Shown piece by piece: positions 54,589-62,711 of a stretch of 64,000 nt of DNA. Position numbers and translations under genes: made by a program. The notes beneath the pieces were generated by a model. The model ran no database searches and was not told the DNA's origin. It worked only from the letters and a program-made list of their open reading frames with translations. Numbering within the stretch: the first letter of the stretch is position 1; each line of letters starts with the position of its first letter. Source of the DNA: an uncultured Flavobacteriaceae bacterium (GTDB lineage: Bacteria > Bacteroidota > Bacteroidia > Flavobacteriales > Flavobacteriaceae); the NCBI GenBank assembly GCA_947502975.1, contig CANNBV010000001.1:248001-312000 (forward strand). The letters run 5' to 3'.

Positions 54589-55513
54589 AAGTTAATTCTA
54601 TTTCAAACTGCGTCAGTTGTTTAAACTGTAGTAGTCGTTTTTCTACTTCTTTTTTAGATAGATGCTGCATACGCTCAGTTCCAAATTTCTCAACACAAAA
54701 CGATGCTAGAGTAGAACCAAAAATCACAGCATTTTTCATATTTTCGAAAGAAACATCCCCTGTTTTTGTTAAGTATCCCGCAAATCCTCCTGCAAAAGTA
54801 TCTCCTGCACCTGTGGGATCAAACACTTCTTCTAAAGGTAATGCTGGAGCATAAAACACATTGTCATTATGGAATAGTAATGCACCATGTTCTCCTTTTT
54901 TAATTACCACATATTTTGGTCCCATATCATGGATCTTTCTGGCAGCAACAACTAATGAATATTCTCCAGTTAATTGTCTTGCCTCTTCGTCATTTATCGT
55001 AATAACGTCTACACGTTTTATCACATTTAATAAATCATCAAGCGCGCAATCCATCCAAAAATTCATAGTGTCTAAAATCACCAATTTTGGTTTTACAGCC
55101 ATTTGATCTAAAACACTAGCTTGGACGAGTGGATGTAGATTTCCTAACATCACTACATCTGCATCTGTATAATCTTTAGGAACAACAGGGTTAAAGTCTG
55201 CCAGCGTATTCAATTCCGTAACTAAAGTGTCACGAGAATTCATATCGTTATGATAGCGTCCGCTCCAAAAAAACGTTTTTCCATCTTTCACGATTTCAAC
55301 GCCAGAAACATCGAGATTTTTATCCGAAAGTAAGTCTAAATATTTTTGTGGAAAATCGCCTCCAACAACAGATACGAGTGCGGCATCTATATTAAAATGT
55401 GATGCGGAAAGTCCAATAAAGGTGGCTGCTCCACCTAGGATTTTGTCGGTTTTACCAAACGGTGTTTCAATAGCATCAAAGGCTACTGTACCAACAACTA
55501 CTAATTTACTCAT
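54587..55513 (-). CDS. PfkB family sugar/nucleoside kinase
   Basis: The start at MSKLVVVGTVAFDAIETPFG gives 308 residues; an upstream ATG adds nine residues without family support. Residues GGAATFIGLSASHF near 28 and the catalytic DPTGAGDTFAGGFAGYL near 241, with Asp as the base, define the PfkB/ribokinase family. The substrate is not predictable. Neighbouring PurF-like and PurN genes make a nucleoside or ribose phosphate possible. It acts in the cytoplasm and has its own terminator. Confidence 0.88.
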   Translation of the reverse strand: MSKLVVVGTVAFDAIETPFGKTDKILGGAATFIGLSASHFNIDAALVSVVGGDFPQKYLDLLSDKNLDVSGVEIVKDGKTFFWSGRYHNDMNSRDTLVTELNTLADFNPVVPKDYTDADVVMLGNLHPLVQASVLDQMAVKPKLVILDTMNFWMDCALDDLLNVIKRVDVITINDEEARQLTGEYSLVVAARKIHDMGPKYVVIKKGEHGALLFHNDNVFYAPALPLEEVFDPTGAGDTFAGGFAGYLTKTGDVSFENMKNAVIFGSTLASFCVEKFGTERMQHLSKKEVEKRLLQFKQLTQFEIELT

Positions 55514-55605
55514 AAACGCGAGACCTGATTTATTTTGCAAATATAAGTCTTTTAAGCACTAATACTAGAAAATTTTTGTTGCCGTTTTTGTATAAAATTA
55601 AGATA

Positions 55606-56247
55606 TTATTTCCTCCCGAAATCAGCAGGTATTTCTCCCCATGCTTTGGTCTCCCATTTTACAATAACAGTACTATAAGTATTTGTTTTTAGCCAATCAA
55701 CAGCACGATCTACTAAATCGAAAACAGGTTTGTTTTTTGAGTTACGTTGCAATTTTGTATTGCAATTTTTCTTTTTTACCCAGCTTATGGCTGTTTTGGA
55801 ATCGGTATATATAATACGATTGCTATTATTTTTCTTTAATAATGCTAAACCGTGAACTATTGCCAGGAATTCACCAATATTATTTGTGCCTTCTTTAAAA
55901 GGACCTTGAATAAAGAGTTGCTTTTTGGTTTTGGTATCTACACCACGATACTCCATTTTTCCAGGATTTCCAGAAGATGCAGCATCAACAGCAATGGAGT
56001 TATAATTAGGTTTTCCTGTTTTTTTTAGTTGAGCTTCAGTTAATTCGGAAGTGAATTTTTTGCTTTTACCTATGTAATCTTTGTAGTTGCCTTTTAGTGC
56101 TTTTTTTGCAGCTTCAAACGTTGAAAAAGATTTGTATTGTGCGCCATCAAAACTTGTAATTTGTGCTTTACAGTCATCCCAAGACTCGAAAACGCCAGTG
56201 TGATGGCCTTTCCAAACGGTGTAATATTTCTTTTTCTTTTTTGACAT
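55606..56247 (-). CDS. rnhA: Ribonuclease H with N-terminal viroplasmin domain
   Basis: The 213-residue protein joins a viroplasmin-like RNA:DNA-binding domain (KYYTVWKGHHTGVFESWDDC, then FDGAQYKSFSTFEAAKKALK) to an RNase HI domain from about 75. The catalytic acids are in SIAVDAASSGNPG, NIGEFLAIVHGL and IIYTDSKTAI, and a fourth is near the C-terminus (WGEIPADFGRK). It cuts the RNA strand of RNA:DNA hybrids. The same fusion is found in eukaryotic RNase H1. It sits 9 bases from the cyclase gene in a minus-strand run with purN. Confidence 0.92.
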   Translation of the reverse strand: MSKKKKKYYTVWKGHHTGVFESWDDCKAQITSFDGAQYKSFSTFEAAKKALKGNYKDYIGKSKKFTSELTEAQLKKTGKPNYNSIAVDAASSGNPGKMEYRGVDTKTKKQLFIQGPFKEGTNNIGEFLAIVHGLALLKKNNSNRIIYTDSKTAISWVKKKNCNTKLQRNSKNKPVFDLVDRAVDWLKTNTYSTVIVKWETKAWGEIPADFGRK

Positions 56248-56256
56248 TAAAAGCTT

Positions 56257-56952
56257 CTAATTTTCAAAAACAGCAACCGCACGGACAGGGGAGCCTGTCC
56301 CTCCTTTAATTTTTAAAGGTAGAGCAATGAAACGAAATCGTCCTCTTCCGATTAATTTATATAGATTAATCATGTTCTCATAATGTGTAAAGCCTAATGC
56401 CCCACATATATGATGTACTTTTTTATTAGAAATGCCAGAAACGCCAGGAGACATAGTTTCAACGCCAAAAGCTGAAATCTTTTTATTGCCTAACCATGTT
56501 GCAGCATCTGCCGATAGACCTGGCCCGTTACCCCAATTTTCAGTCCTAAACGCATTTCTATAATGGTCGGTGTAAATTAAAACAGTATCATTTTTTTTAA
56601 TATCTAAATTTTGCGCTATGCAAGCATTTTTTAGATCTTCTATCTCGATTAATTCTCTAAATTTTTTATGAGAAAGATTCAAGCAAATACCTTCAGTGTA
56701 AAACATAGATAGAGGCATAGTATCAATTGATTGTCCTTGGTATTCTTTAGCCATGTGATTCATTGCATCAACATGAGTTCCAGTATGCTCCCCTAACTCC
56801 AATTTATGTACAGCAGGAGTTTTGATTTTTGAATTTACAATACCATCCCATTCCTCATGTGTATTGTGCACGCTCATTTTCACCTGAGGCAAATCTTTAA
56901 ATACGGGCATACCTTCATATATATCTTGACTTAAATCAATAATTTCAATCAT
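56257..56952 (-). CDS. Cyclase family protein (kynurenine formamidase-like metal hydrolase)
   Basis: The 231-residue protein has the cyclase/KynB metal motif HTGTHVDAMNHM near 57-68, preceded by the start pattern IIDLSQDIYEGMPVFKDLPQ. TVLIYTDHYRNAF lies near 123, and FGVETMSPGVSG is the usual active-site loop. The family covers KynB, isatin hydrolase and carbapenem-type cyclases, and the substrate here is open. It overlaps purN by eight bases, so the two are translationally coupled. Confidence 0.85.
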   Translation of the reverse strand: MIEIIDLSQDIYEGMPVFKDLPQVKMSVHNTHEEWDGIVNSKIKTPAVHKLELGEHTGTHVDAMNHMAKEYQGQSIDTMPLSMFYTEGICLNLSHKKFRELIEIEDLKNACIAQNLDIKKNDTVLIYTDHYRNAFRTENWGNGPGLSADAATWLGNKKISAFGVETMSPGVSGISNKKVHHICGALGFTHYENMINLYKLIGRGRFRFIALPLKIKGGTGSPVRAVAVFEN

Positions 56953-57538
56953 TATAATCTATGTCCTTATTTTTAGGGAACAAAAGTTTTTCCACAACCT
57001 TAGGAAAATATTCCATTTCCAATTCATGAATTTTAGCTGCTACATCATCTGCTGTATCAGTGGCAGTCAAATCACATTTCGCCTGAAAAATTATTGCACC
57101 TTCATCATAATTTTCATTTACATAATGTATGGTGATACCCGTTTCAGTTTCATTATTAGCAACAACTGCCTCATGCACATTCATACCATACATCCCTTTT
57201 CCGCCATATTTAGGCAATAAAGCAGGGTGTACATTAATAACTTTATTAGGAAATGTTTCTAAAATGAATTCTGGGAACTTCCATAGAAAACCAGCCAAAA
57301 CGATTAAATCTGGTTTAGAGGCTTTCAAAACATTTAAGACATCTTCACTTTTAGAAAATGCTATTCTATTGAATGATAGCGCACTAACTTTTAGTCTTTT
57401 TGCGCGATCTAATACTTTGGCATGAGGATTGTTACACAATATTTGAATAACAGACGCATTATCGCTGTTGTGAAAAAACTTAATTAAATTTTCAGCATTA
57501 CTTCCACTTCCGGACGCAAAAATTACAATACGTTTCAT
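56945..57538 (-). CDS. purN: Phosphoribosylglycinamide formyltransferase
   Basis: The 197-residue protein is the folate-dependent GAR transformylase, third step of purine synthesis. The substrate loop FASGSGSNAENLIKFF, the catalytic Asn-His pair in VINVHPALLPKYGGKGMYG near 102, and the later GITIHYVNENYDEGAII with catalytic Asp are all present. The length matches PurN. It is the first gene of a minus-strand group (purN, cyclase, RNase H) and is divergent from acpP. Confidence 0.95.
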   Translation of the reverse strand: MKRIVIFASGSGSNAENLIKFFHNSDNASVIQILCNNPHAKVLDRAKRLKVSALSFNRIAFSKSEDVLNVLKASKPDLIVLAGFLWKFPEFILETFPNKVINVHPALLPKYGGKGMYGMNVHEAVVANNETETGITIHYVNENYDEGAIIFQAKCDLTATDTADDVAAKIHELEMEYFPKVVEKLLFPKNKDIDYND

Positions 57539-57686
57539 TTACAGACTTATAATGTTAAAGATTGTTCAAACAAAAAAAAGAATAATTATTAACAATTAGA
57601 AGGTAAATTATAAATACTTAAAAGTAATTTTTTGTAAATTACAAACACATTTTTTTCACAAAACTGTGTATTACAATAAAGTTTTT

Positions 57687-57694
57687 TATTTTTG
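57687..57694 (+). promoter_or_regulatory. acpP promoter -7 element (TATTTTTG)
   Basis: TATTTTTG fits TAnnTTTG 33 bases before the acpP start, in the purN-acpP divergent gap. Confidence 0.5.
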
Positions 57695-57726
57695 CCAACT
57701 AATTAAACCTTTAAAATTAAAAGATT

Positions 57727-57960
57727 ATGTCAGACATTGCATCAAGAGTAAAAGCAATTATCGTAGATAAGTTAGGTGTTGATGAAAATGAAGTTGTTGC
57801 AGAAGCAAGCTTCACTAACGATCTAGGAGCGGACTCTTTAGACACTGTAGAATTAATTATGGAATTCGAAAAAGAATTCGATATTCAAATACCAGACGAT
57901 CAAGCAGAAAATATTGCTACTGTTGGTCAAGCTATTTCTTATATAGAAGAAGCAAAATAA
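57727..57960 (+). CDS. acpP: Acyl carrier protein
   Basis: The 77-residue acidic helical protein carries growing fatty-acyl chains on phosphopantetheine. The attachment serine is in [16 protein letters not shown] near 36. The N-terminal [20 protein letters not shown] and the [12 protein letters not shown] end are typical. It is followed by fabF after 13 bases, the usual arrangement. Confidence 0.98.
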   Translation: MSDIASRVKAIIVDKLGVDENEVVAEASFTNDLGADSLDTVELIMEFEKEFDIQIPDDQAENIATVGQAISYIEEAK

Positions 57961-57973
57961 GCAAAACATTTTT

Positions 57974-59224
57974 ATGGAAATAAAGCGCGTTGTAGTTACA
58001 GGACTAGGAGCTTTAACACCAATTGGCAATACCAAAGATGATTATTGGAATGGTCTAATTAGTGGAAAAAGTGGTGCTGCGCCTATTACATATTATGATA
58101 CTGAGAAGTTTAAAACAAAATTTGCTTGCGAATTAAAAAACTTCAATGCAACTGATTTTCTGGATAGAAAAGAGGCTCGTAAAATGGATAAGTTTGCACA
58201 ATATGCTATGGTAGCTTCAGATGAAGCTATTGCTGATGCAAAACTTAATACTGATGAGTTAAACAAGTTGCGTGTAGGCGTAATATGGGGAGCAGGTATT
58301 GGTGGCCTTGAAACATTTCAGCAAGAAGTTTTAAACTTTGCTGCTGGTGATGGGACACCCAGATTTAACCCGTTCTTTATTCCAAAAATGATAGCAGATA
58401 TAGCACCTGCTAACATCTCCATAAAATATGGTTTTATGGGGCCTAATTACACAACAGTTTCAGCATGTGCTTCTTCAGCAAACGCGATGTTTGATGCCTT
58501 AAACATGATACGTTTAGGACATTGTGATGTAGTAGTGACTGGAGGAAGTGAAGCTGCTGTAACTATTGCTGGTATGGGTGGTTTTAATGCTATGCATGCC
58601 TTATCTACCAGAAACGAAAGCCCAGAAACAGCCTCTCGTCCATTTGATGGTACAAGAGATGGTTTTGTTCTTGGTGAAGGTGCAGGCGCACTAATTCTAG
58701 AAGAATATGAGCATGCAAAAGCAAGAGGCGCAAAAATATATGCTGAAGTAGCTGGTGGTGGTTTATCATCAGATGCGCATCATATGACAGCGCCGCATCC
58801 AGAAGGCGTAGGTGTAGTTGAAGTCATGAAAAATTGTTTAGAAAACGCAGGTTTAAATCCTGAAGATGTAGATCATATAAACACACATGGTACTTCAACA
58901 CCGTTAGGAGATGTAGCCGAGTTAAAAGCAATTTCTAAAGTATTTGGAGATCATGCTAAAAACATAAATATTAATTCAACAAAATCAATGACTGGGCATC
59001 TTTTAGGAGCTGCCGGGGCTATTGAGTCTATTGCTAGTATTTTGGCAATAGAAAATGGAATTGTTCCACCAACTATTAATCACACAACAGTTGATGAGAA
59101 TATAGATCCTGAATTAAATTTAACGTTAAACAAGGCTCAAAAAAGAGATGTTAAAGTTGCAATGAGTAATACCTTTGGATTTGGTGGACACAACGCCTGT
59201 GTATTATTCAAGAAACTAGATTAA
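57974..59224 (+). CDS. fabF: 3-oxoacyl-[acyl-carrier-protein] synthase II
   Basis: The 416-residue condensing enzyme elongates acyl-ACP with malonyl-ACP. The catalytic triad is complete: Cys in VSACASSANAMFDA near 165, His in HINTHGTSTPLGD near 304, and His in KSMTGHLLGAAGAIE near 341. The length matches FabF. It is the middle gene of acpP-fabF-rnc. Its stop is 7 bases before the rnc start. Confidence 0.98.
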   Translation: MEIKRVVVTGLGALTPIGNTKDDYWNGLISGKSGAAPITYYDTEKFKTKFACELKNFNATDFLDRKEARKMDKFAQYAMVASDEAIADAKLNTDELNKLRVGVIWGAGIGGLETFQQEVLNFAAGDGTPRFNPFFIPKMIADIAPANISIKYGFMGPNYTTVSACASSANAMFDALNMIRLGHCDVVVTGGSEAAVTIAGMGGFNAMHALSTRNESPETASRPFDGTRDGFVLGEGAGALILEEYEHAKARGAKIYAEVAGGGLSSDAHHMTAPHPEGVGVVEVMKNCLENAGLNPEDVDHINTHGTSTPLGDVAELKAISKVFGDHAKNININSTKSMTGHLLGAAGAIESIASILAIENGIVPPTINHTTVDENIDPELNLTLNKAQKRDVKVAMSNTFGFGGHNACVLFKKLD

Positions 59225-59231
59225 ATCCCGA

Positions 59232-59972
59232 ATGAATATCATTCGTAACATATTAAATTCCCGTTCCGAACGAAACGGGAATTTTTTTATGCAATTACAT
59301 AAAGTTTTAGGGTATAAACCTAAAAGCACAGCTATTTTTAAAAAGGCATTTACACACCGTTCCATGAACATAAAAGATAGCAAAGGGAATGCTATAAATT
59401 ATGAAAGACTGGAGTTTTTAGGTGACGCTATGTTAAGTGCTGTTATTGCATCACATTTATTTCAAGAAGTGCCAAGTGGAGATGAAGGCTATCTTACCAA
59501 AATGCGTTCTAAAATTGTAAGTAGGGAGCATTTAAACGAATTAGGAAAAGAACTCAACCTCATTGATTTGGTGCAAAGCAAAATCCCTTCTGGACAGTTT
59601 GGAGATAATATTCATGGTAACCTGTTTGAAGCTTTAGTAGGCGCCATTTTTTTAGATAAAGGTTACAAATACTGCGAAAAATTTATCTATAAGAGAGTTA
59701 TAACACCTCATGTCGATATAGAACAATTAGAAGGTAAAGTCATTAGCTATAAAAGCCTCTTAATAGAATGGTGTCAAAAAGAAAAGAAAATATTTGGGTA
59801 TAATGTATACGAAGACACAGGAAATGATGATGTGAGACATTTTTCTGTAAAATTGTCCATAGATGACAAAATTGTTGCTAAAGCCAGAGCTACTTCTAAG
59901 AAAAAAGCGGAAGAAAAGGCATCAAAACGTGCATTTTTTGCGTTTCAAAGTAAGATGTCTAAAATGATTTAG
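59232..59972 (+). CDS. rnc: Ribonuclease III
   Basis: The 246-residue protein has the RNase III signature ERLEFLGDAMLSAVIASHLF near 62, with the catalytic Glu/Asp set and the second acidic cluster GNLFEALVGAIFLDKG near 130. A C-terminal double-stranded RNA-binding domain follows (SYKSLLIEWCQKEKK and ATSKKKAEEKASKRAF). It matures rRNA and cleaves double-stranded RNA. The start at 59232 keeps the SRSERNGNFF segment that resembles family N-termini. A terminator-like hairpin lies inside the first 19 codons; the alternative start is ATG 59289, just after it. Confidence 0.93.
   Translation: MNIIRNILNSRSERNGNFFMQLHKVLGYKPKSTAIFKKAFTHRSMNIKDSKGNAINYERLEFLGDAMLSAVIASHLFQEVPSGDEGYLTKMRSKIVSREHLNELGKELNLIDLVQSKIPSGQFGDNIHGNLFEALVGAIFLDKGYKYCEKFIYKRVITPHVDIEQLEGKVISYKSLLIEWCQKEKKIFGYNVYEDTGNDDVRHFSVKLSIDDKIVAKARATSKKKAEEKASKRAFFAFQSKMSKMI
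59256..59288 (+). terminator. Terminator-like hairpin inside the rnc 5' coding region
   Basis: AATTCCCGTT (59256-59265) pairs perfectly with AACGGGAATT (59274-59283) over an eight-base loop and is followed by five more T. It lies between fabF and the core of rnc, within the predicted rnc N-terminus, and would limit or regulate rnc expression. Confidence 0.7.
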
Positions 59973-60086
59973 ATTTAAGATGCCACAACTATAACGTTTG
60001 AGTAGGTTTTTGGTATTAAGAAATCATAAATCCTTTCACATCTAAATATTTTAAACACTATATTTACAGCGCTAATAAGTCAGGTT

Positions 60087-60572
60087 ATGGCAGTACACAA
60101 ACTTATTCTTGATGATATATTTGAGGATGTGTCTTGTACTTTAATTGCTATTCATTGTGCGATTGAAGATTACAGGTTAGCTTATCTTTTAAATAAATAT
60201 TTAGATATTGCTTTAACAAGAAAACCTAAGGATTTAGATTTTAATAAAGGCAATACAACTTATTCTGTTTTTGAATACGAAGATGATAAAAAGTTAATTG
60301 TTTGGAATTTAATATCTAACATTTGTAAAATAGAAACCGACTCTAAAATAGTACAACAATCATTATTCAATGCACATCATAAAGTGATAAAAACCTACAA
60401 TTTAATACCAGAATATGGAAAGGTAAACTACTTTTTGAAAATTGATAATGAGTTTAATAATAGTAAAGAAAAGCAAATAATAAATAACCTCCTTAAGATT
60501 CCGCAAATAGCAATGGCTTACAATGTTGATATGAGTTCGCTTAAATCTAAGGAGCATTTAATTTTTGATTAA
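60087..60572 (+). CDS. IPExxxVDY family protein
   Basis: The 161-residue cytoplasmic protein is of a Bacteroidota-specific family named for a C-terminal motif, here KIPQIAMAYNVDMSSLKSKE. The N-terminal part (ILDDIFEDVSCTLIAIHCAI) is a helical and beta mix with no catalytic motif. It always lies between rnc and pyk in flavobacteria, as here; pyk starts at its stop codon. The function is unknown; an enzyme-linked or translation-linked role is inference from synteny only. Confidence 0.88.
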   Translation: MAVHKLILDDIFEDVSCTLIAIHCAIEDYRLAYLLNKYLDIALTRKPKDLDFNKGNTTYSVFEYEDDKKLIVWNLISNICKIETDSKIVQQSLFNAHHKVIKTYNLIPEYGKVNYFLKIDNEFNNSKEKQIINNLLKIPQIAMAYNVDMSSLKSKEHLIFD

Positions 60573-62014
60573 TGGCAGAAACTAAAAAAACCAAAATAGT
60601 AGCAACATTAGGACCAGCAACGAGTACCAAAGAAGTTTTAAAAGGTATGCTAGAAGAAGGTGCTAATGTATTTAGAATTAACTTTTCTCATGCTGATTAT
60701 GAAGATGTAAAGGAACGTATTACTATGATACGTGAATTAAATGAAGAGTTTGGATATAATGCAGCTATACTTGCCGATTTACAAGGCCCAAAACTTAGGG
60801 TTGGCGTAATGAAAGAGGAGGTAGAAGTAAAACCAGGAGATGAAATTATTTTTGCCACTGGAGAACGCTTTGAAGGCACGAAAGAACGTGTTTATATGAC
60901 CTACGATAGGTTCCCGCAAGATGCTAAACCAGGAGAACGTATCCTTTTAGATGATGGTAAATTAATTTTTGAAGTGGCCTCTACTGATAAGAAAAGTGAG
61001 GTAAAAGCAAAAGTTATTCAAGGCGGACCCTTAAAATCTAAAAAAGGTGTAAATCTTCCTAATACAGATATTTCACAGCCAGCATTAACCGAAAAAGATA
61101 TTGAGGATGCAATTTTCGCTATAAGCCAAAATGTAGATTGGATTGCCTTATCCTTTGTGCGTCATGCAGAAGATTTAATGCAGCTACGTGATTTAATCAA
61201 AGAACACAGCGATTATAAAATTCCAATAGTTGCAAAAATAGAAAAGCCAGAAGCTGTTGAGAATATTGATAAAATTGTAACGCAGTGTGACGGTCTTATG
61301 GTAGCTCGTGGTGATTTAGGAGTTGAAGTTCCCGCAGAAGAAGTGCCTCTCATTCAAAAACAATTAGTTTTAAGAGCAAAAAAAGCAAGAATACCAGTAA
61401 TCATTGCCACTCAAATGATGGAGACTATGATTTCTAGTCTTACACCAACACGAGCAGAGGTAAATGATGTTGCGAACTCCGTTATGGATGGAGCAGATGC
61501 AGTAATGTTATCTGGTGAAACCTCAGTAGGACAGTATCCAGTGCAAGTTATCAAACAGATGAGTAACATTTTAAAAAGTGTAGAAAACTCTCCGCTTATT
61601 AAAGTGCCAGAAATGCCACCGCACATCCGTACCAATAGATATATCACCAAGTCTATTTGTTACCATGCTGCAAATATGGCAAACGAAATTGATGCAAAAG
61701 CTATTTCAACATTAACTAATAGTGGTTATACAGCATTTCAAATTTCTGCATGGAGACCGTCTTGTCATATTTTAGTATTTACATCAAATAAACGCATTCT
61801 AACACGTTTAAGTTTATTATGGGGTGTACGTGCCTTTTATTATGATAAGTTTGTAAGTACCGATGAAACTATAGAAGATGTAAACGCAATTGCCTGTAAA
61901 AAAGGCTATCTCGATGTTGGTGACATGCTTATTAGTTTAGCCGCTATGCCAATTCAAGATAAAGGAATGGTAAACACGCTTCGCGTTACAGAAATTGAAA
62001 CCTGTAGCTTTTAG
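60572..62014 (+). CDS. pyk: Pyruvate kinase
   Basis: The 480-residue glycolytic enzyme converts phosphoenolpyruvate and ADP to pyruvate and ATP. Signature segments are TKIVATLGPATSTKEVLKGM at the start, VFRINFSHADYEDV near 33, PIVAKIEKPEAVENIDKI near 218 with the catalytic lysine, MVARGDLGVEVP near 243, and ATQMMETMI and SGETSVGQYPVQVI further on. The C-terminal allosteric domain is present. It overlaps the stop of the IPExxxVDY gene by one base. A structured repeat follows 14 bases after its stop. Confidence 0.97.
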   Translation: MAETKKTKIVATLGPATSTKEVLKGMLEEGANVFRINFSHADYEDVKERITMIRELNEEFGYNAAILADLQGPKLRVGVMKEEVEVKPGDEIIFATGERFEGTKERVYMTYDRFPQDAKPGERILLDDGKLIFEVASTDKKSEVKAKVIQGGPLKSKKGVNLPNTDISQPALTEKDIEDAIFAISQNVDWIALSFVRHAEDLMQLRDLIKEHSDYKIPIVAKIEKPEAVENIDKIVTQCDGLMVARGDLGVEVPAEEVPLIQKQLVLRAKKARIPVIIATQMMETMISSLTPTRAEVNDVANSVMDGADAVMLSGETSVGQYPVQVIKQMSNILKSVENSPLIKVPEMPPHIRTNRYITKSICYHAANMANEIDAKAISTLTNSGYTAFQISAWRPSCHILVFTSNKRILTRLSLLWGVRAFYYDKFVSTDETIEDVNAIACKKGYLDVGDMLISLAAMPIQDKGMVNTLRVTEIETCSF

Positions 62015-62028
62015 AATATAAATTATTT

Positions 62029-62134
62029 GGGCGTTACCCTGCGGGTCGCGCTTTTCATTATATCTTTTAAACACAAAACCTGCTTTTTTAGCAGGTTTTG
62101 TGTTTAAAAGGATGCCATTGCAATCGCTAACGCG
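62029..62134 (+). repeat. Structured intergenic repeat, copy 2, after pyk
   Basis: It opens GGCGTTACCCT, CGGGTCGCGCTTTTC and TATATCTTT, and closes AAAAGGATGCC and CTAACGC; the ends pair (GCGTTA with TAACGC). The centre is a perfect 20-base-pair stem, 62064-62083 with 62091-62110, over a seven-base loop (TTTTTTA). That stem could act as a terminator for pyk. Confidence 0.85.
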
Positions 62135-62173
62135 GGTGTGTTTGCAAGCTTAGAGTCATTTCCAAACCAATAT

Positions 62174-62596
62174 TTAGTTTGTGTAACTGTTTCTTTCCCC
62201 TGGCTTATCACTAAGATATTGCACAAATTCAAACTGATTCCCATCCGCATCAGCAAAATAATCCCTAATTCTGTATTTTTCTATTTCTTTAGGAAAATCT
62301 CTCTTATATCCATTTTTAAGTAGATTATTAGCAATTTCCTCAACATCATTTACAACAAAACCTAAGTGATTTATGCCTATGGTGTCATAGTTTTTATCAA
62401 CTTTTAAATCACTTTGTGTCGCTTGATTAATAGCTACATACGTATTATCGTCACCAAGATGAACCCATTCTCTTAGTTCATTACCTCCACCTCTAATTTT
62501 AAAATGAGGAAATGCAATTTGGAAGAATTTAATGGCTTCCTGGACATTATTTACTGTAATATTTGCATGTTCTAAATATATGCTCTGTGCTTTCAT
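62174..62596 (-). CDS. VOC family (glyoxalase-like) protein
   Basis: The start is set at MKAQSIYLEHANITVNNVQE, giving 140 residues. A longer in-frame ATG would add 44 hydrophobic residues foreign to the family and run into the regulator gene. Two VOC beta-alpha-beta modules are seen: LEHANITVNNVQEAIKFFQI at the front and IGINHLGFVVNDVEEIANNL near 75, with metal-type His and Glu positions (NQFEFVQYL near the end). The family includes lyases, isomerases and resistance proteins; the substrate is unknown. It lies downstream of the GAF-LuxR regulator on the same strand. Confidence 0.85.
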   Translation of the reverse strand: MKAQSIYLEHANITVNNVQEAIKFFQIAFPHFKIRGGGNELREWVHLGDDNTYVAINQATQSDLKVDKNYDTIGINHLGFVVNDVEEIANNLLKNGYKRDFPKEIEKYRIRDYFADADGNQFEFVQYLSDKPGERNSYTN

Positions 62597-62711
62597 AATA
62601 TATTGTTTTTGATTTAGAACAAATATCAGGCTGTGAGTCGAGTAATAAAACGAACCTAAGTACAGAAAGTTACCTGTACTAAAGTGCAGGTATAACAAGT
62701 TAAGAAGTAGA

